NCBI GenBank assembly: GCA_036245805.1
Contig: BTRK01000006.1
Span: 31,252,901-31,316,900 of the forward strand
Length of the DNA: 64,000 nt
Origin: Pristionchus mayeri
Taxonomy: Eukaryota; Nematoda; Chromadorea; Rhabditida; Neodiplogasteridae
Direction: 5' to 3'
Below the pieces are notes generated by a model. That model had not been told where the DNA came from. It did no database searches and worked only from the letters and a program-made list of their open reading frames with translations. Shown one piece after another: positions 1-11,655 of the stretch. Position 1 is the first letter of the stretch; each line of letters opens with the position of its first letter. The position numbers and the translations under genes were made by a program.

Positions 1-885
1 AAATTGGCAAATTCCCTCAATTTTTAGTTTCGTTGAGCGGTCGCACGCCCATTCCCGTCTACTCGAAAAGACTTTAAAATAGTCAGTATTGTCCGAATCG
101 GAATATTGTATTAAAATAGATAGTTTTAAAATAATTGGACTTCTCATTCGCATGCGTCTGTCAGTCGATGTTGGGTGGGGACTTCACTATTTTAATTTCT
201 AGTCAATTTGGTCATGGGAGAAGCGGGTTCGACTGTTTCTGCTACGCACCCCACTATAGCCTAAATACGAATAGTTCAATTTTATAATATTGATTGATGG
301 ATGTCGTGAGAAATCCAAATTGACAAAAGTCAAATTTCCTCAAGCACAGAAACGAAGATGGTTCGTCATCAATTAGTCTGTTATCCTTCTCCATCGAGAC
401 AGATTACCTTGAGTGCCATTCTGACGCTTGGCTTAGCAATGGGAAGACACTCGAAGACCATCCCGAATACACCCTCGCCGATCTTACGAGTTATCTTAAT
501 CACGAAATCACTTCCTACTCTTCTAGTAGGAATATGTTGAGAAGAATTCTCAACTAGGTCACACATGGTAACTTCTTCTATTCTTATTCGGTATGTAGTG
601 ATGGGGGGAATAAGATACGTTAGTTAGGCGTGTTCGATCTACCTAAATCTATCACTCACAATCCATTTCGAAGCGACGATTGAAGTGAGACCGATTTTGA
701 TTTCGCGGAGCTTTTCTTGTAGACCATTCGACGAGAGGGAAAGATGTGGAAATGAATGGAAAATTTGAGGAAAAGGAAAGAATGAGAAGAGCGAGGAGCA
801 GATTGAAATATTAAAGGAGGGGTAAAGGAAGAGATCGATTTGTTCGGTCATGTCATTTTGATATTGAGTCCCTCTTGGTCTCAAA
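1..885. other. intergenic, no gene seen
   Basis: Short open frames here show no splice-consistent coding exon and no family I recognise. The stretch ends at the TTAA of the first foldback element. Confidence 0.5.
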
Positions 886-1280
886 TTAAAGAAGGAGTGT
901 CAGCAAAGTTGGACTTTTGACGCTGTCATAGCAATGACCTAGCCAACCCTCCAAAGATCATAGCGCGAGCTAAGAGAGTAGACAACCATCGTGTCCATAG
1001 CTCAGTGGTAGAGCAGACGCCATGTGATCGAGAGGTTGCGGGTTCTTTTTGACAAATCTTCGAGACCACCCAAAGATTTTTGACAAATCTTCGAGATATT
1101 TGAATTCCCGCACGTCCCTGGCCTATCTATCAGCGCCCATGGCACTCTGCCAACTAGTGATAACTCGGTTCAAAATAAAGATATGAATTTGAATTTTTCA
1201 GAATCTCTCATGGTTATGAAAAGCTAGGTCATGGTTATGACAGCGTCAAAAGTTCAACTTTGCTGAAACTCCTTCTTTAA
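886..1280. mobile_element. TTAA-flanked foldback MITE carrying a tRNA-like segment, copy 1
   Basis: Both ends are TTAA followed by the same inverted terminal sequence (TTAAAGAAGGAGTGTC on the left, its reverse complement on the right). The inner arms also pair: CAGCAAAGTT with a GACGCTGTCATA motif on the left, and the inverted form on the right. A second copy with the same ends and interior lies at 59941-60313. The TTAA ends suggest piggyBac-type mobilisation, which is inferred because no transposase is present. A 32-base internal direct duplication around 1045-1095 distinguishes this copy. Confidence 0.8.
991..1046 (+). pseudogene. tRNA-like pseudogene inside MITE copy 1
   Basis: TAGCTCAGTGG at 998-1008 matches a tRNA A box, and GGTTGCGGGTTC follows at the spacing of a T arm. 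The sequence breaks off inside the B box, where GGGTTC runs into a T tract instead of CGAATCCC. The copy at 60048-60112 keeps the whole B box. The anticodon stem does not pair well, so this is a tRNA-derived remnant and not a working tRNA gene. Confidence 0.65.
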
Positions 1281-1860
1281 GATATAACTCCTGAAAAATT
1301 ATCGTCCCGGACTCAAACTTTCAGAATATGGTCAATAGGCATCACTAATCTTTCAACCTGAAGTTGGAGTCGTTTTTTTTCGATTTTGATCTATAAAAAT
1401 TGATAATTTCAAATTTTGGACTACAACCTCGTAGTATACATCGAAAAAGCGCAATTTTTTTTAGATTCTGTACTTTCACGAAAAAAAAGTTTAGTATGAC
1501 GCTATAAATCAGCTGTAAAATGCATTTTTTCGCTACTTTGACCAGTCATGTGGGCTTGCCTCCGCCCTCCAGTTCCGATATATTATATACCAAAAGCATG
1601 CTGTAACACAATTCTCAAATGAGCGAATTTTCGGTGCCCAACTGCCTTCCATGCGGTCCGAATAGTGTGGGACTTTTTCCTGAACTTTTTTTCAGTTAAC
1701 AACCCCGTTACTCTAGTTTTGAAGGGAATATAGTTCGCTTTGTTCACTAAACATCATAAGTATTACATACAAACATTTTTAAAAATTTTAATTCGTTCAT
1801 TGAAAAAATTTTAAAATTTCGATTTTCCGAACTATGATATTTCGATTTTCTCGAAGTTCC
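1281..1860. repeat. solitary arm of the large palindrome family seen at 15060-16580
   Basis: This stretch follows directly after the TTAA of the preceding MITE and aligns, with divergence, to one arm of the palindrome at 15060-16580. Shared landmarks in the same order are an 'actcaaactttcag' block, 'ggcatcactaatctttc', a long 'tcgattttgatcta' run, and 'ccgcccaccctccagttccg'-like text. No second, inverted arm is present here. Confidence 0.6.
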
Positions 1861-2407
1861 GAAATAAAATTTCTTCGTTCAATTCTACTAACACATTAAT
1901 CACTTTTATTCGCGAGATTCCTCTCCTCTCCATCCTCCGGGTACAATAGATCGTGATGGGCACAATAGATACTACAGTGGGGGGGGGGGGGGGGCGTATC
2001 AACAAGGGGACGGGACTTCTTTCGTCCCTCAATGGGCGAGTAGATCGTCGGTGGTGGGTCGCTTGGCTTCTCCCGTAGGCTGCACACGTGAGATCTCCTC
2101 GGCCACGGGGATAGGTCCACTTCTGAAGATATTCTCCACTTTCTACTAAATATCTTTTATTTTACGATATTGATTGTATGAAGTATATAATAGAAGAAAT
2201 GTAAATGATCTCCTCCATCATCACTATTCGTACTCACCCCAATCCCGGCTGTCCGGGGTAGATTCGAACTGGCGGCTCATTGGGGGAGTTGTCCTCCGAT
2301 GCGAAGCTTGCCAGATGTTTACCTCCTGCACATCATACTACCTTTATTCATTTCATTATAGGTATTCTCCGTCGTGATTTACGCCTATTTTTATTTTTCT
2401 TCGAATA
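1861..2407. other. intergenic, with a poly-G tract
   Basis: No exon is supported. A run of 16 G residues lies at 1979-1994. The right edge is the 3' flank of the neurensin-like gene on the minus strand. Confidence 0.5.
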
Positions 2408-3363
2408 TTACATAGTCGTCCCTGCAAGCAGGAATATCAATTTGTTCAGAAAAGATGCTTTCGATCGGTTCAGATTATGAGTTAGATGATGTAGATAGGC
2501 ATATCTGTCCATTGTCTCTCACCTACGAACTGGGCGACAGTTGGGACGAGAAGCGAGAGTGCCAGAAGGATGGCCCCAGCTGAGAAGATGCAGAAACCTG
2601 CCAGGAGAAAGTGTCCACTCGTGCAACATACGAATTCATGTCATAGGAACGAAAATATTCTAATTGTGTTATTCCCTCACCGGCAGTCTTCCATGCCTTC
2701 ATAGGATCTCTCATGACGTATTCTCTCATTTCAATCGTCGGAATGTAGTAAGTGCCCTCTTCGTCCTTCAATTTTCATTATTTCTATTTAGTATTTGTTA
2801 TACATTTGGCCTGAAAAAATGGTTCTTTAGCTTGGTTTATGCGCAGAATGAAAATTAGCACAGGGTGACTACGGTTAAATTGACATGAACTGGTTGTTGT
2901 TCTGTTGTGGTGATTGACCTGATAGACGGAGACACGATGCATTGCCTGTTCGATGCTGTCGTGTGGCCAGGTGTATCCCACGACGATCGAGCACGCACCC
3001 GCTATCTACAATATACTCCCATTCTACTCGAACACATTGGAAATTCCACTCTCGCATTATCTAAAGATTGCAAAATTAGGATACGAGAAGGAGCAATCCA
3101 ATGCACGTGCAGAGACGACAGACTAAGAGACCACGACGCATCGAAGGAGGAGGAGGGAGGAGGTACCTAGGAGGGATCAAGGGATCGAGTTAACCAGGAG
3201 ATTGAGAGAGACAAGGGAGAACTACTCAACGACTGTTGAGAGAGGGAGAGAGAGCAAGTAAGGCTAACCATGCGGATTGGTCCATGTCCTCGAGGGAAGG
3301 CGACTGGTAGAACTGGTGGAGGTACGACTTTATTCCGAAACCCTGCCAATTGCACTTCCACAT
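2408..3363 (-). CDS. neurensin-like two-pass membrane protein
   Basis: Six phase-consistent exons on the minus strand: 3269-3363, 3085-3166, 2919-3005, 2681-2765, 2523-2597 and 2408-2421, giving 145 residues ending in TAA. The start ATG at 3363 is preceded in frame by TAG. Near the N-terminus the motif IKSYLHQFYQ closely matches the conserved neurensin block (SYLHQFYED in vertebrate neurensins). Two membrane segments follow, near residues 50-65 and 120-140, separated by an acidic loop, which is the neurensin/TMEM74 topology. Vertebrate neurensins act in neuronal vesicles and neurite growth. A similar role here is inferred. The protein is shorter than the roughly 195 residues of vertebrate neurensin-1, mainly at the C-terminal tail. 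Confidence 0.8.
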
Positions 3364-3778
3364 CTATCCTCAAGAGTTTCCCACATTAATTTGTGAATAG
3401 GCGTGAAAATGAAGAATGTGCCATCTAGCATACTATTGGTGTTATCAGGAATGGATGTGTCTTATCGAGAAGGTGACAACTCGGCAACGGCAATTCACAA
3501 TTCGACTATTTGTAACCGATATTTCGGAAACTGAGCATCACTCGAAAACGAGTAAACCTATCACGTGGTACCATCTATCTTCGTTCTTTATTCCACAAAC
3601 CCCAAATATCATAAAGCAAACCTAGATCATATCGGTCTAATTATTCCCTGCCCAATAATTGTCCACTAAACTAGCGACAATAGAAAATTTGATGTCGCAT
3701 TTGTTTGTGGAACCTTACGAGAGATCCGTGTTATGCCATCGTTTTCATTCGGATTGCCAATAAGAGTGCTCTAATGAG
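3364..3778. other. intergenic, no gene seen
   Basis: This lies between the neurensin-like start and a candidate terminal exon. Short open frames on the plus strand have no splice support. Confidence 0.4.
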
Positions 3779-3967
3779 TTAGGTGTGAACCTGCGGTGCA
3801 GTGACTGCATCCACGAGTGCCGTCGGTTTAGGTCCAGGAGGGGACAACTTCTCCCCTTTCGTCTTCTTCGCCCCACCGAGACTGAAGCCCGTCATTATCT
3901 GCAATTCGGAAATGGGGGACTCCCTCAGGACACCTTCGTCTCTGCCCGCTACACGACGTGATGTAGC
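3779..3967 (-). CDS. candidate C-terminal exon of an unidentified protein
   Basis: An open stretch of 62 codons ending in TAA follows a good acceptor (cattcgcag) on the minus strand. The residues are basic and proline-rich, including GGAKKTKGEK and PPGPKPTALVDAV, and look like real coding sequence rather than a chance frame. I could not join upstream exons with matching phase between 3968 and 5700, so the gene it belongs to is unknown. It may be the tail of a longer minus-strand gene interrupted by the palindrome at 4376-4864. Confidence 0.4.
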   Translation of the reverse strand, partial: ATSRRVAGRDEGVLRESPISELQIMTGFSLGGAKKTKGEKLSPPGPKPTALVDAVTAPQVHT

Positions 3968-4375
3968 CTGCGAATGCATTTCGAGACTCCCGCTAATGAG
4001 CCATATGATGCACATGAATCTTGAGAGTGTGCGGGGGGGGGGGGGGGGGGCAAAGTGCGCACCTCAGGGTCTCAGGGTGGAAGATCGCCCACGTACACTT
4101 TCACTCACCTATCGATGCTGTACGGGATCTAGCTCTCTAGCAGATCATCCGAGTTTGAGGGACCCTGTAACAAGAAATATCTGTCGGCGATCTTCAACAT
4201 ATGCGACAAATTCGTGAGTTCAAGGAGTCGAAAACGAACAGATTATGGAACCTCTTGAATTTGAGATTGAAAGGGAAGGAGAGGAGACAAAAGAGAGCAT
4301 TCAAGCGGCAGGAAATGTGAAAATATGCACATGACGTTGTGCGAGGAATTCCATTCGCTTCTCTGGAATGGAGAA
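3968..4375. other. intergenic or intron, poly-G tract
   Basis: Contains a run of 18 G residues at 4033-4050. A minus-strand splice-like segment near 4115-4175 has stops in all frames and was not accepted as an exon. Confidence 0.35.
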
Positions 4376-4864
4376 TACAGTACGTGCTAATCGCCTTGGT
4401 CATGTGCGTGCGCGGCGCTGCGCGGCGGAGCGCGGCTTGCGCGGATTGATTTTGCGTAAAGAATATTGCTTTTCACGATTCGAACCTATTATTTTCGAAT
4501 TCTCCGTAAAATTTCGCATCGGAAGGACTATTCATTCATATTTTTAGAAAAAGAAATCAATATTTCGAATTCTGTAATGCTGCAACCTACCGTAATCCCA
4601 GTTTGCGATACTGTCGCTATCGTAAAGTGAGATTACGGTAGGGTGCAGAAATTCCGCATTCAAAATATTGATTTATAAATATAAATATATCTTTAAAAAT
4701 ATGAATGAATACTCCTTTCGATGGGAAATTTTACGGAGAATTCGAAAGTAATAGGTTCGAATCGTGAAAAATAATATTCATCCCGCAAAATCAATCCGCG
4801 TAAGCCGCACGCCGCCGCGCAGCGCGGCGCACGCACATGGTCAAGGCGATTAGCACGTACTGTA
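4376..4864. mobile_element. palindromic MITE, Tc1-like ends
   Basis: The ends are TA followed by CAGTACGTGCTAATCG and the inverted form at the right edge (CGATTAGCACGTACTG then TA). Arms of about 240 bases pair over nearly the whole length. They include GC-rich segments (gcgcggcgctgcgcggcgg and its complement) and a centre around 4600-4640. TA duplication and a CAGT start are typical of the Tc1/mariner superfamily. No transposase is encoded. Confidence 0.85.
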
Positions 4865-7586
4865 TACCCAAAAAAGAAAATACACTGACATCTCAGATCC
4901 GATTTTTTATACCTTATTCTCTTGAATTGCTACCTTATTCTATTGAATTCCGACTGGTCAAAATTATGTTTCTTGCTGGTAGATACTGAAAAATACAAGA
5001 AATGCACTCCATGTGATGTTCTGTCCTTAGTCTGTGAGACTCTCTGGGAAAGAGCGAAACAATAAAAGTATTGTCTAGACTCTTTCACAGCCGAAGCTGC
5101 CATGCAAATAATATTACGATAAGGAAACGTCAACGTCTCGAAGTGTATCGTGAAAGAATATTATGATCCAAAATGCCAAACTTTAATCACAGAATCACCT
5201 AATAAATTGTTGCTTCGCCCTCTTCGCTTTCATACGACACTAAACGGACGGGTCGAAGGTATTCGCCATCACTGAGACCATTGCGAGCGAGACACCTAAC
5301 GGGATTCATCTGTGGAAAGGGGGGAGAGAGATGGGTATGCAAAGAGTTGAGATCTCCCCCCTTTGAGTATCTCGTCCCACCGAATGAGGGAAAAGGGTGG
5401 GGAAGAAAGAGGAAGACTGAGACTGAGGATGATTCTGGAGAGTAGCGAGAATAATAATTAGACGAATATTCGAAGGCTAACTTATTACTATGATTATGGT
5501 AGAAGAGAAAGCGAGTTAGGAGATAGTGAGAAGATTCAGATGGATTACAGTTGGAGGACATTTTTCCCTCTCCCTCTCTCACTCTCTCACTTCCATGAAT
5601 GGGGACTGGGAAGTAGCCATCGATTAGTTCATGTACTTCTCCTGTCAAATAAGAATATAAGTAGGGGAAATTAATTCGTTACCTCCTCCACCAACAATCT
5701 CCACACTAACAATCAATCTTTTTTTATCCACAGCTGTTATCGAATAAAAGAATTTGCAAATAGATTTGCTCTCCCCTCTAAACATCAGATGCATTTCATA
5801 GGATGAAACATGCAAATGTCTTCAAAACTAAATATGATCCTAAATATCAGCAAATTTCGTGTTTTGCTTTCTTCTATCTTTCATTTTCCCGCTCTATAGG
5901 CTACTATATAAATTCGAGAAGGGTATATGAATGAAGACTGGATGGTGTCTCTCCATTCGTCCTCAGCGCTCTCCCCCCCTTCCCCCACCTCTCGTCTCTC
6001 GCTCCCACCCCCCTCAAAAAGGAAAGCGTTTGAGAGAAGCTTCATGTGACTGCAGTGTTCTGAAAGTTGCTGGGTGCTCCCGGAATGGAAGGATGTATAG
6101 TTCAATCACGAATGAAAGATCGCCTACGAAATCTATTGCAATGAAGAACAATCATGTTATTGGTCCACCTTTAGAGTGTAGTCTCACGTGAAAAGGCGCA
6201 TTGTGAGCCCAGGCTTATGTCGATCAACCTTCTTGTTCGGTAATAAACCATTGAATAAAACAGTGAAATGGATACGGTAGGCAGTCTGTATTACATCACC
6301 TTGGCAGCTAGGTAATGACAGAAGGGAATAGTGATTGGATGTGTGAGATCGTCTCTCTGGTGAGTGAGTGAGAGTGTGGGATAATCATGGCAGCACACCT
6401 CGCAATTCGAGTAGAAGAGGAATGACTGAGAGAATGGGGGAAATGCTATCTTATTCGCTCATATTGACATATGCACTTGTAAATGACACTTCCATCCGAA
6501 AATGTAAGAAAACAATTCCCACGAACAAAATAGATTCCAGCTCGGAACAGGAGGCCCACCCACTGAGAATTCAATATATTGAACGCGAAAAAATATGGTA
6601 TCGAGACTATTTCGAGGGACAAAATGGCGTCTGCATATCTGGACCTCATTAATTCTAATAGTACGGCAGAATGCTCATGTACAGAACACAGCAGGAAGAA
6701 GAAGAGCAGTCTGGCAATACAGCTATACTAGTAACGAGGGAATTGAAAGACAAGAGGACGGAATAGGGGAGGAAAGCGAGAAAGAAGAGGAGGGGAGAAG
6801 GAGAGTCCTTTCCATCTTCTCTAGCCACTACTGCCTATCGATCTGTTCCCTCTCTTCCAAAGAAGAAGGCGGAAAGAGGCCTCAAATCACGTCATTCGAC
6901 GTCAACAGTCTTATACCACACCAGAACTGAAGGAAACATCAAATCACAGACACAATTTTTTTCTCTTGAGAGAATAGGAACGTCGGTGGAAGAAGGTGAG
7001 CAAGGAGAGCTCGGAGGAGTATCCTTCACTTGTCCCTCTCTCATTGTCTATAGGTAGATACAGAAAGAGAGAGGGGAGGAATAGGAGGAGAGACTCTGAG
7101 TATCTCGTTGAGGTTGAATTCATCCATTGAACAACCTTCCCTTAGACGCCCTCTAAGTCAACAGGAATGGCGTGAGAGAAGAAGACTTGGCGTGTCGAGA
7201 GGGGAATACATCATGGAGATATTGATGGAATTAGGATATTGATGGAAGAGACTCTTTACTCTACTTATTGTCATTCCCTCATTTTATACTACTGTGATCA
7301 TTTTCTCTCTCCTATAATGAGGATACAGCATAGAAGTGAGAAGTGTATCTATTCTCGACCATCCAAATAAATTTGTAGTGTATTCTTCTGTTTACCACTC
7401 AATTAAAGAGCAGCTCGAGAAATACTCTATGGAAAAGAATGTTAAAATATCTAGAGTAAATCGCCCACAGAAAAAAAACGAAGCGGAAGGTAAAGAGAAA
7501 GAGAGGGCAAGGGAAAAAAACAATTCACTGCCTTACTGTGAATAGACTGCGAAGAAATGGAATAAATCGGAATCACAGTTCTGAAA
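4865..7586. other. largely non-coding stretch with possible minus-strand exons
   Basis: About 2.7 kb in which I find no complete gene. Two exon-like pieces occur on the minus strand: 5199-5309 (listed separately) and 5591-5641, which reads EVHELIDGYFPVPIHG between an acceptor and a donor. Their phases do not join, so no model is offered. The region 6700-7120 is rich in GA/AG on the plus strand. Confidence 0.35.
5199..5309 (-). CDS. candidate terminal exon, unidentified
   Basis: After the acceptor tttccacag the minus strand is open for 36 codons. It starts MNPVRCLARNGL and ends EEGEATIY before TAG, and the residue mix resembles a folded protein. The first ATG directly follows the acceptor, so this could be a trans-spliced short gene or the last exon of a longer one. 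The other two frames close quickly. No family is recognised. Confidence 0.3.
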   Translation of the reverse strand: MNPVRCLARNGLSDGEYLRPVRLVSYESEEGEATIY

Positions 7587-9283
7587 CTAGCGTTTAGCAA
7601 GGGTCTCCTGTAAAAGTGTAGGAAAACGGCCTGCTTTTGCTACTAGGAAATATTTCATGTCATCGATTTTCACGAAACTTGGTTTATGGACATCATTGGA
7701 GGATAGGAGAGGGATTATCCACTTGGTTTGGCCAAATTTGAACATTATCGATTTTTTTGATCTACAACGGATGGCTGTAATTATCGTACAGCGAACTTTT
7801 TTTCTCATTTCACTCGTAATCGCGAACTCTACAATTCATTCAACATCTTGCAAAAGCAGGGAAGTCGTTTTCATGGTCATTTCTTCGAAAAACCGTATTT
7901 GCGATCAAGAAATCGATAATTTGAGCATGCCATACAGTATCGCCGGAAAGTATTCGGCCACTTTTTATTTCTGCTGTAGTTTTTTAACCAGGCTAGATAT
8001 TTATCTGAAAATTTAACTCGAGATAGACAATTCAATGGGCATTACGGTGATCTTATTGCGAACTTATGCAAATTTCTAGTTGTTGCCTAGTGATGACGCA
8101 ATCGCAGTCCACTTTTTCGATAAATTTTATTTCTCTGGAGAATTTTTCCATATCTGCCAAACTTTCTGAGTGCTGAGAACCAACCATGGACTACCCAGAA
8201 AACAAATTTCAAGTTGCTGCGACATCGCATCTGCTTGCTGCGCTTGCTGCAAATTTGACGCCGCAAACTCATAACTTCGTTCCTAGACAAGATAGAGAAT
8301 CGTTCTAGGCGGCAAAATTATATTTATCATTACCCTAGAAGAACCTGAAAGTTTGGTGGCGATAGCTCATCATTTGCCCTCAGGGCACGAAAAAGTCACT
8401 TTTCTCGGATGACTCAACTTTGGTGGTGTACAATTCTAAGGGTGAATTTGCATAAATTGTGTTTCCTAGGCAGGAAGGTGCAAAAACTATCAAAGACTCG
8501 ACTCCCAACTTTTGGTGGAGCTGGCTTCACTTTCCGGTCCGTAGCGAATTATTTACGAACGCGCGCCCCTTTCTAAATGCAGGCTCTCTCTTCGCCCCGC
8601 TCTCTCCCCACTCTCTCGCCCTGTAGAGAAAACACGCGCGCTCAAGAGGGCCGGGCGTACGTAAATCGTTCGCTACGGCCCGGAAAGTTAAGCCAGCTCC
8701 ACCAAAAGTTGGAAATCGATTCTTTGTTAGTTTTTGCACATTCCTGCCTAGGAAACACAATTTATGCAAATTCATCCTCGGAATTGTACACCCCCAAAGT
8801 TGAGCAATCCGAAAAAGTGACTTTTTCGTGCCCTGAGAGTAAACGATGAACAATCGGAACCAAACTTTCAGGGTATTCTAGGGTCATGATAAGGACCATT
8901 TTGCGGCGTAGAACGATTCTCTAGCTTGTCTAGGAGCGAAGTTATGAGTTTGGGGCGTCAAATTTGCAGCAAGCGCAGCAAGCAGATGCGATGTCGCAGC
9001 AACTTGAAATTTGTTTTCTGGGTAGTCCATGGTTGGTTCTCAGCACTCAGAAAGTTTGGCCGATATGGAAAAATTCTCCAGAGAAATATAATTTATCGAA
9101 AAAGTTGACTGCGATTGCGTCATCACTAGGCAACAACTAGAAATTTGCATAAGTTCGAAATAAGATCACCGTAATGCCCATTGAATTGTCTATCTCCATT
9201 TAAATTTTCAGATCAATATCTAGCCTGGTTCAAAAACTACAGCAGAAATAAAAAGTGGCCGAATACTTTACGGTGATACTGTA

Positions 9284-9804
9284 TATCAAATCCAAAGGTT
9301 TTTATTTTGAAAATGGATTCTCCGCACCAAATTAGGGGGTGTCTATGTTGATCATTTTTCGCATCTCTTGCCCTTCGCTCTCGATTTAGTATGGGGGATT
9401 CTCGACTTTTCCGGACTTGTAATTTTTCGAAAGTTTTCGTTTGTAGTCGTATCTCAGCTCAACGTGGTGCAATCGTACGCTCAAAAAATGCAATCGATAG
9501 CTCTCAACGAGCTCTATCAATTGTTCTTACAATGTTCTTGTTAGCTACAATTGTTCTTGTTAGTACTTCGAATCGCTAGCATTCTTCGTTTTCAAGTTAT
9601 TTCACGAAGCGTACGATTGCACCACGTTGAGCTGAGATACGACTAAAAAACGAAAACTTTCGAAAAATCACAAGTCCGGAAAAGTCGAGAATCCCCATAC
9701 TAAATCGAAAGTGAAGGGCAAGAGATGTGAAAAATGATCAACATAGACACCTCCTAATTTGGTGCGGAGAACCCATTTTCCAAATAAATCCTTTGGATTT
9801 GATA
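9284..9804. mobile_element. nested palindromic MITE with TA target
   Basis: Inverted ends TATCAAATCCAAAGG and CCTTTGGATTTGATA flank a palindrome whose centre is near 9540. The uninterrupted left arm of the host element reads gcatgccatacagtat. Here the same text is split with TA on both sides, so this is a TA-type insertion in the right arm of the larger palindrome. Confidence 0.85.
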
Positions 9805-9846
9805 TATGGCATGCTCAAATTATCGATTTCTTGATCGCAAAAACTA

Positions 9847-9918
9847 TGGCTCGGTTGTCCGAGTGGTAAGGTGCTTGCCCAGTAAACAAGTTCCATGGGT
9901 TCGATGCCGCTCATTGCA
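9847..9918 (+). pseudogene. tRNA-like segment at the 5' junction of a LINE fragment
   Basis: Box A is TGTCCGAGTGG, close to the TGGCCGAGTGG of Leu/Ser tRNAs. Box B is GGTTCGATGCC and fits the consensus. The two are spaced as in a tRNA. LINE reverse-transcriptase sequence begins about 15 bases downstream in the same orientation. Acceptor-stem pairing is poor, so a functional tRNA is unlikely, but an internal RNA polymerase III promoter is possible. Confidence 0.65.
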
Positions 9919-9934
9919 ACAATTTTTAACCGCA

Positions 9935-11340
9935 ATTTCTCTGTCCGTTTGCCGTCCGTGACTAGTAACTCCTTCCCAATTATCTCCGCAGTACCACAAG
10001 GCAGTGTGCTAGGACCTATCCTTTTCTTCATCTATCTAGCTGATCTCTCCTGAACATTATCCGAATTTCACAACGTTTCCGTCCAATGTTATGCTGATGA
10101 TGTCAAATTGTATGTATCCTATAGTAAGTCAACCAAATCGGTCATCACATCTGAATTTCAATCAGCTCTTGACTGTCTATTTGAATGGACCCAACTTAAC
10201 CAATTGACTCTATCGGCGTCTAAGTGTTCTCACATCCGCATAGGTTCCAAACAATCTACACCTCGTTATAATATCAATTCCATTCAACTACCCCTCGAAA
10301 ATAATGTCCGTTATCTAGGTGTACAAGTCCGCTCTGACCTCAAGAATTCTTGTTCTGTTAAAACCCGTGCTCAGAAAGCGACTTCTAAGTTATTCCTTCT
10401 CCTCAAAGCCCTCCCTTTCAACTGTCCCACCATCCTTATTCGCAGTTGCAAAGCATATGTACTTCCCCTCCTCGACTTTGCATCCCCCTTCTGGAATCCT
10501 CACTATTTATCTGACATTGAGACTCTTGAAAAAGTTCAACATATTTTCACTCGACAACTATTCTATCGTTGTTTCCCCTCCCCTTCCTAAACTCTTTCTC
10601 TTCCCTCTTATTCGGATCGCTTGAAAATTCTTGGCCTGCGCTCGCTTACTGAGAGGAGAGTCATAGGCGATCTTTGTATGACTCATATTATTATGACTGG
10701 TTCTAATATCATCCATCGTTCTTCCTTCTACGTTTACAAACCCCTACGTGACCGAACCTCTTCCTTCGGTATCAACATTGAACTGACAACAAGCACAGCC
10801 AGATTTCACTCTTTCCCTGTTCGAACTTCCCGATGGTATTCTCAACTTCCCGATACCATTCGCACGGCCCCCAACATCCGAGTATTTAAGCGTCGATTGG
10901 AAAGCCACCCCATAGTCACAGACCTTTCACACCCTCAATGACTCACAAGGAATGGCCGCGAGGGTAGGTTGGAGTTTTAGAACAAGACCTAGCGGGATCG
11001 AAAGAGGATCAAATTCTACGAATTTCTATGTTTTTCATATCTACTGAGGTCATCTGTCGATGTCTCCACTCATAGTAGGGAGAGGTGCAAAACGGTAAAT
11101 TTCTCAGTCTATGTTCTGAAATCCCACTACAACCCAGCCGTCCACAGAAGCCCTCAGCAGATATGAAAGACGCAGAAGTTCTTAGAATTTGACCCTCTTT
11201 CGATCCCGCTAAGTCTCGTTCTAAAACTCCAACCTACCCTCGCGGTCTTTCCTGGTCAGGAGAGTCCCCCCTCCCATCTGCAATCACTAATTAATGTATT
11301 CATGGTATCGTCGCGCCTCGGGCGTAGATAAATTATTATT
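9935..11340 (+). pseudogene. 5'-truncated LINE reverse transcriptase fragment with (ATT)n tail
   Basis: One reading frame runs from about 9935 to 10941. It carries non-LTR reverse transcriptase motifs: VPQGSVLGPILF, then YADDVKLY (the catalytic YADD), then the usual C-terminal thumb and tail region. Two in-frame stops break it, TGA near 10050 and TAA at 10588-10590. The copy at 40469 has a Tyr codon at the second position. The 3' end is CGCCTCGGGCGTAGATAAA followed by repeated ATT, the same as in the second copy. Tail and motifs suggest the CR1/Rex/Jockey side of the non-LTR tree. The clade is not certain. Confidence 0.9.
10955..11245. mobile_element. MITE nested in the LINE 3' region
   Basis: A palindrome of about 290 bases has ends GCCGCGAGGGTAGGTTGG and its reverse complement. 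It sits between the LINE stop codon and the LINE 3' terminal sequence, and the second LINE copy lacks it. It is therefore the third nesting level: MITE inside LINE inside the large palindrome. Confidence 0.8.
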
Positions 11341-11655
11341 ATTAAATACGGTTTTTCGACGAAATGACCATGAAAACGACTTCCTTACTTTTGGAAGATT
11401 TTGAATGAATTGTAGAGCTCGCGATTACGAGTGAAATGAGAAAAAAAGTTCGGTGTACGATCAAAATTGACCGAATTACAGCCATCCGTCGTAGATCAAA
11501 AAATTGATAATGTGCAAATTTGGCCAAACCAAGTGGATAATCCCTCTCCTATCCTCCAATGATGTCCATAAACCAAGTTTCGTGAAAACCGATGACATGA
11601 AATACTTCTAGTCTCCACAGTTCCTACGTTCTTACAGGAAACCCGTGCTAGATCT

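Larger units (their letters stand above)
7587..11655. mobile_element. large palindromic element, interrupted by two later insertions
   Basis: The left arm starts near 7587 (ctagcgtttagcaagg, then ctcctgtaaaagtgtagg). The matching inverted arm ends near 11655. The arms meet near 8570-8690, where the text turns over through two copies of an 'aattcgttcgc/ggcccggaaagt' block. The right arm is broken twice: by a smaller palindrome at 9284-9804 and by a tRNA-LINE fusion at about 9841-11340. In both cases the left arm preserves the uninterrupted sequence, which proves the order of events. No open frame in the arms looks like a transposase. Confidence 0.85.

Noticed and set aside
4115..4175. Splice-bounded segment on the minus strand
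   Set aside because: It has good acceptor and donor motifs, but all three frames contain stops.
8087..9108. Paired 60-67-codon frames starting MSRNEV/MSRSEV
   Set aside because: They are the same arm sequence read in the two arms of the large palindrome and have no family match or splice sites.
10108..10941. Open frames that could be taken for host genes
   Set aside because: They are pieces of a decayed LINE reverse-transcriptase frame with two in-frame stops and a LINE 3' tail.
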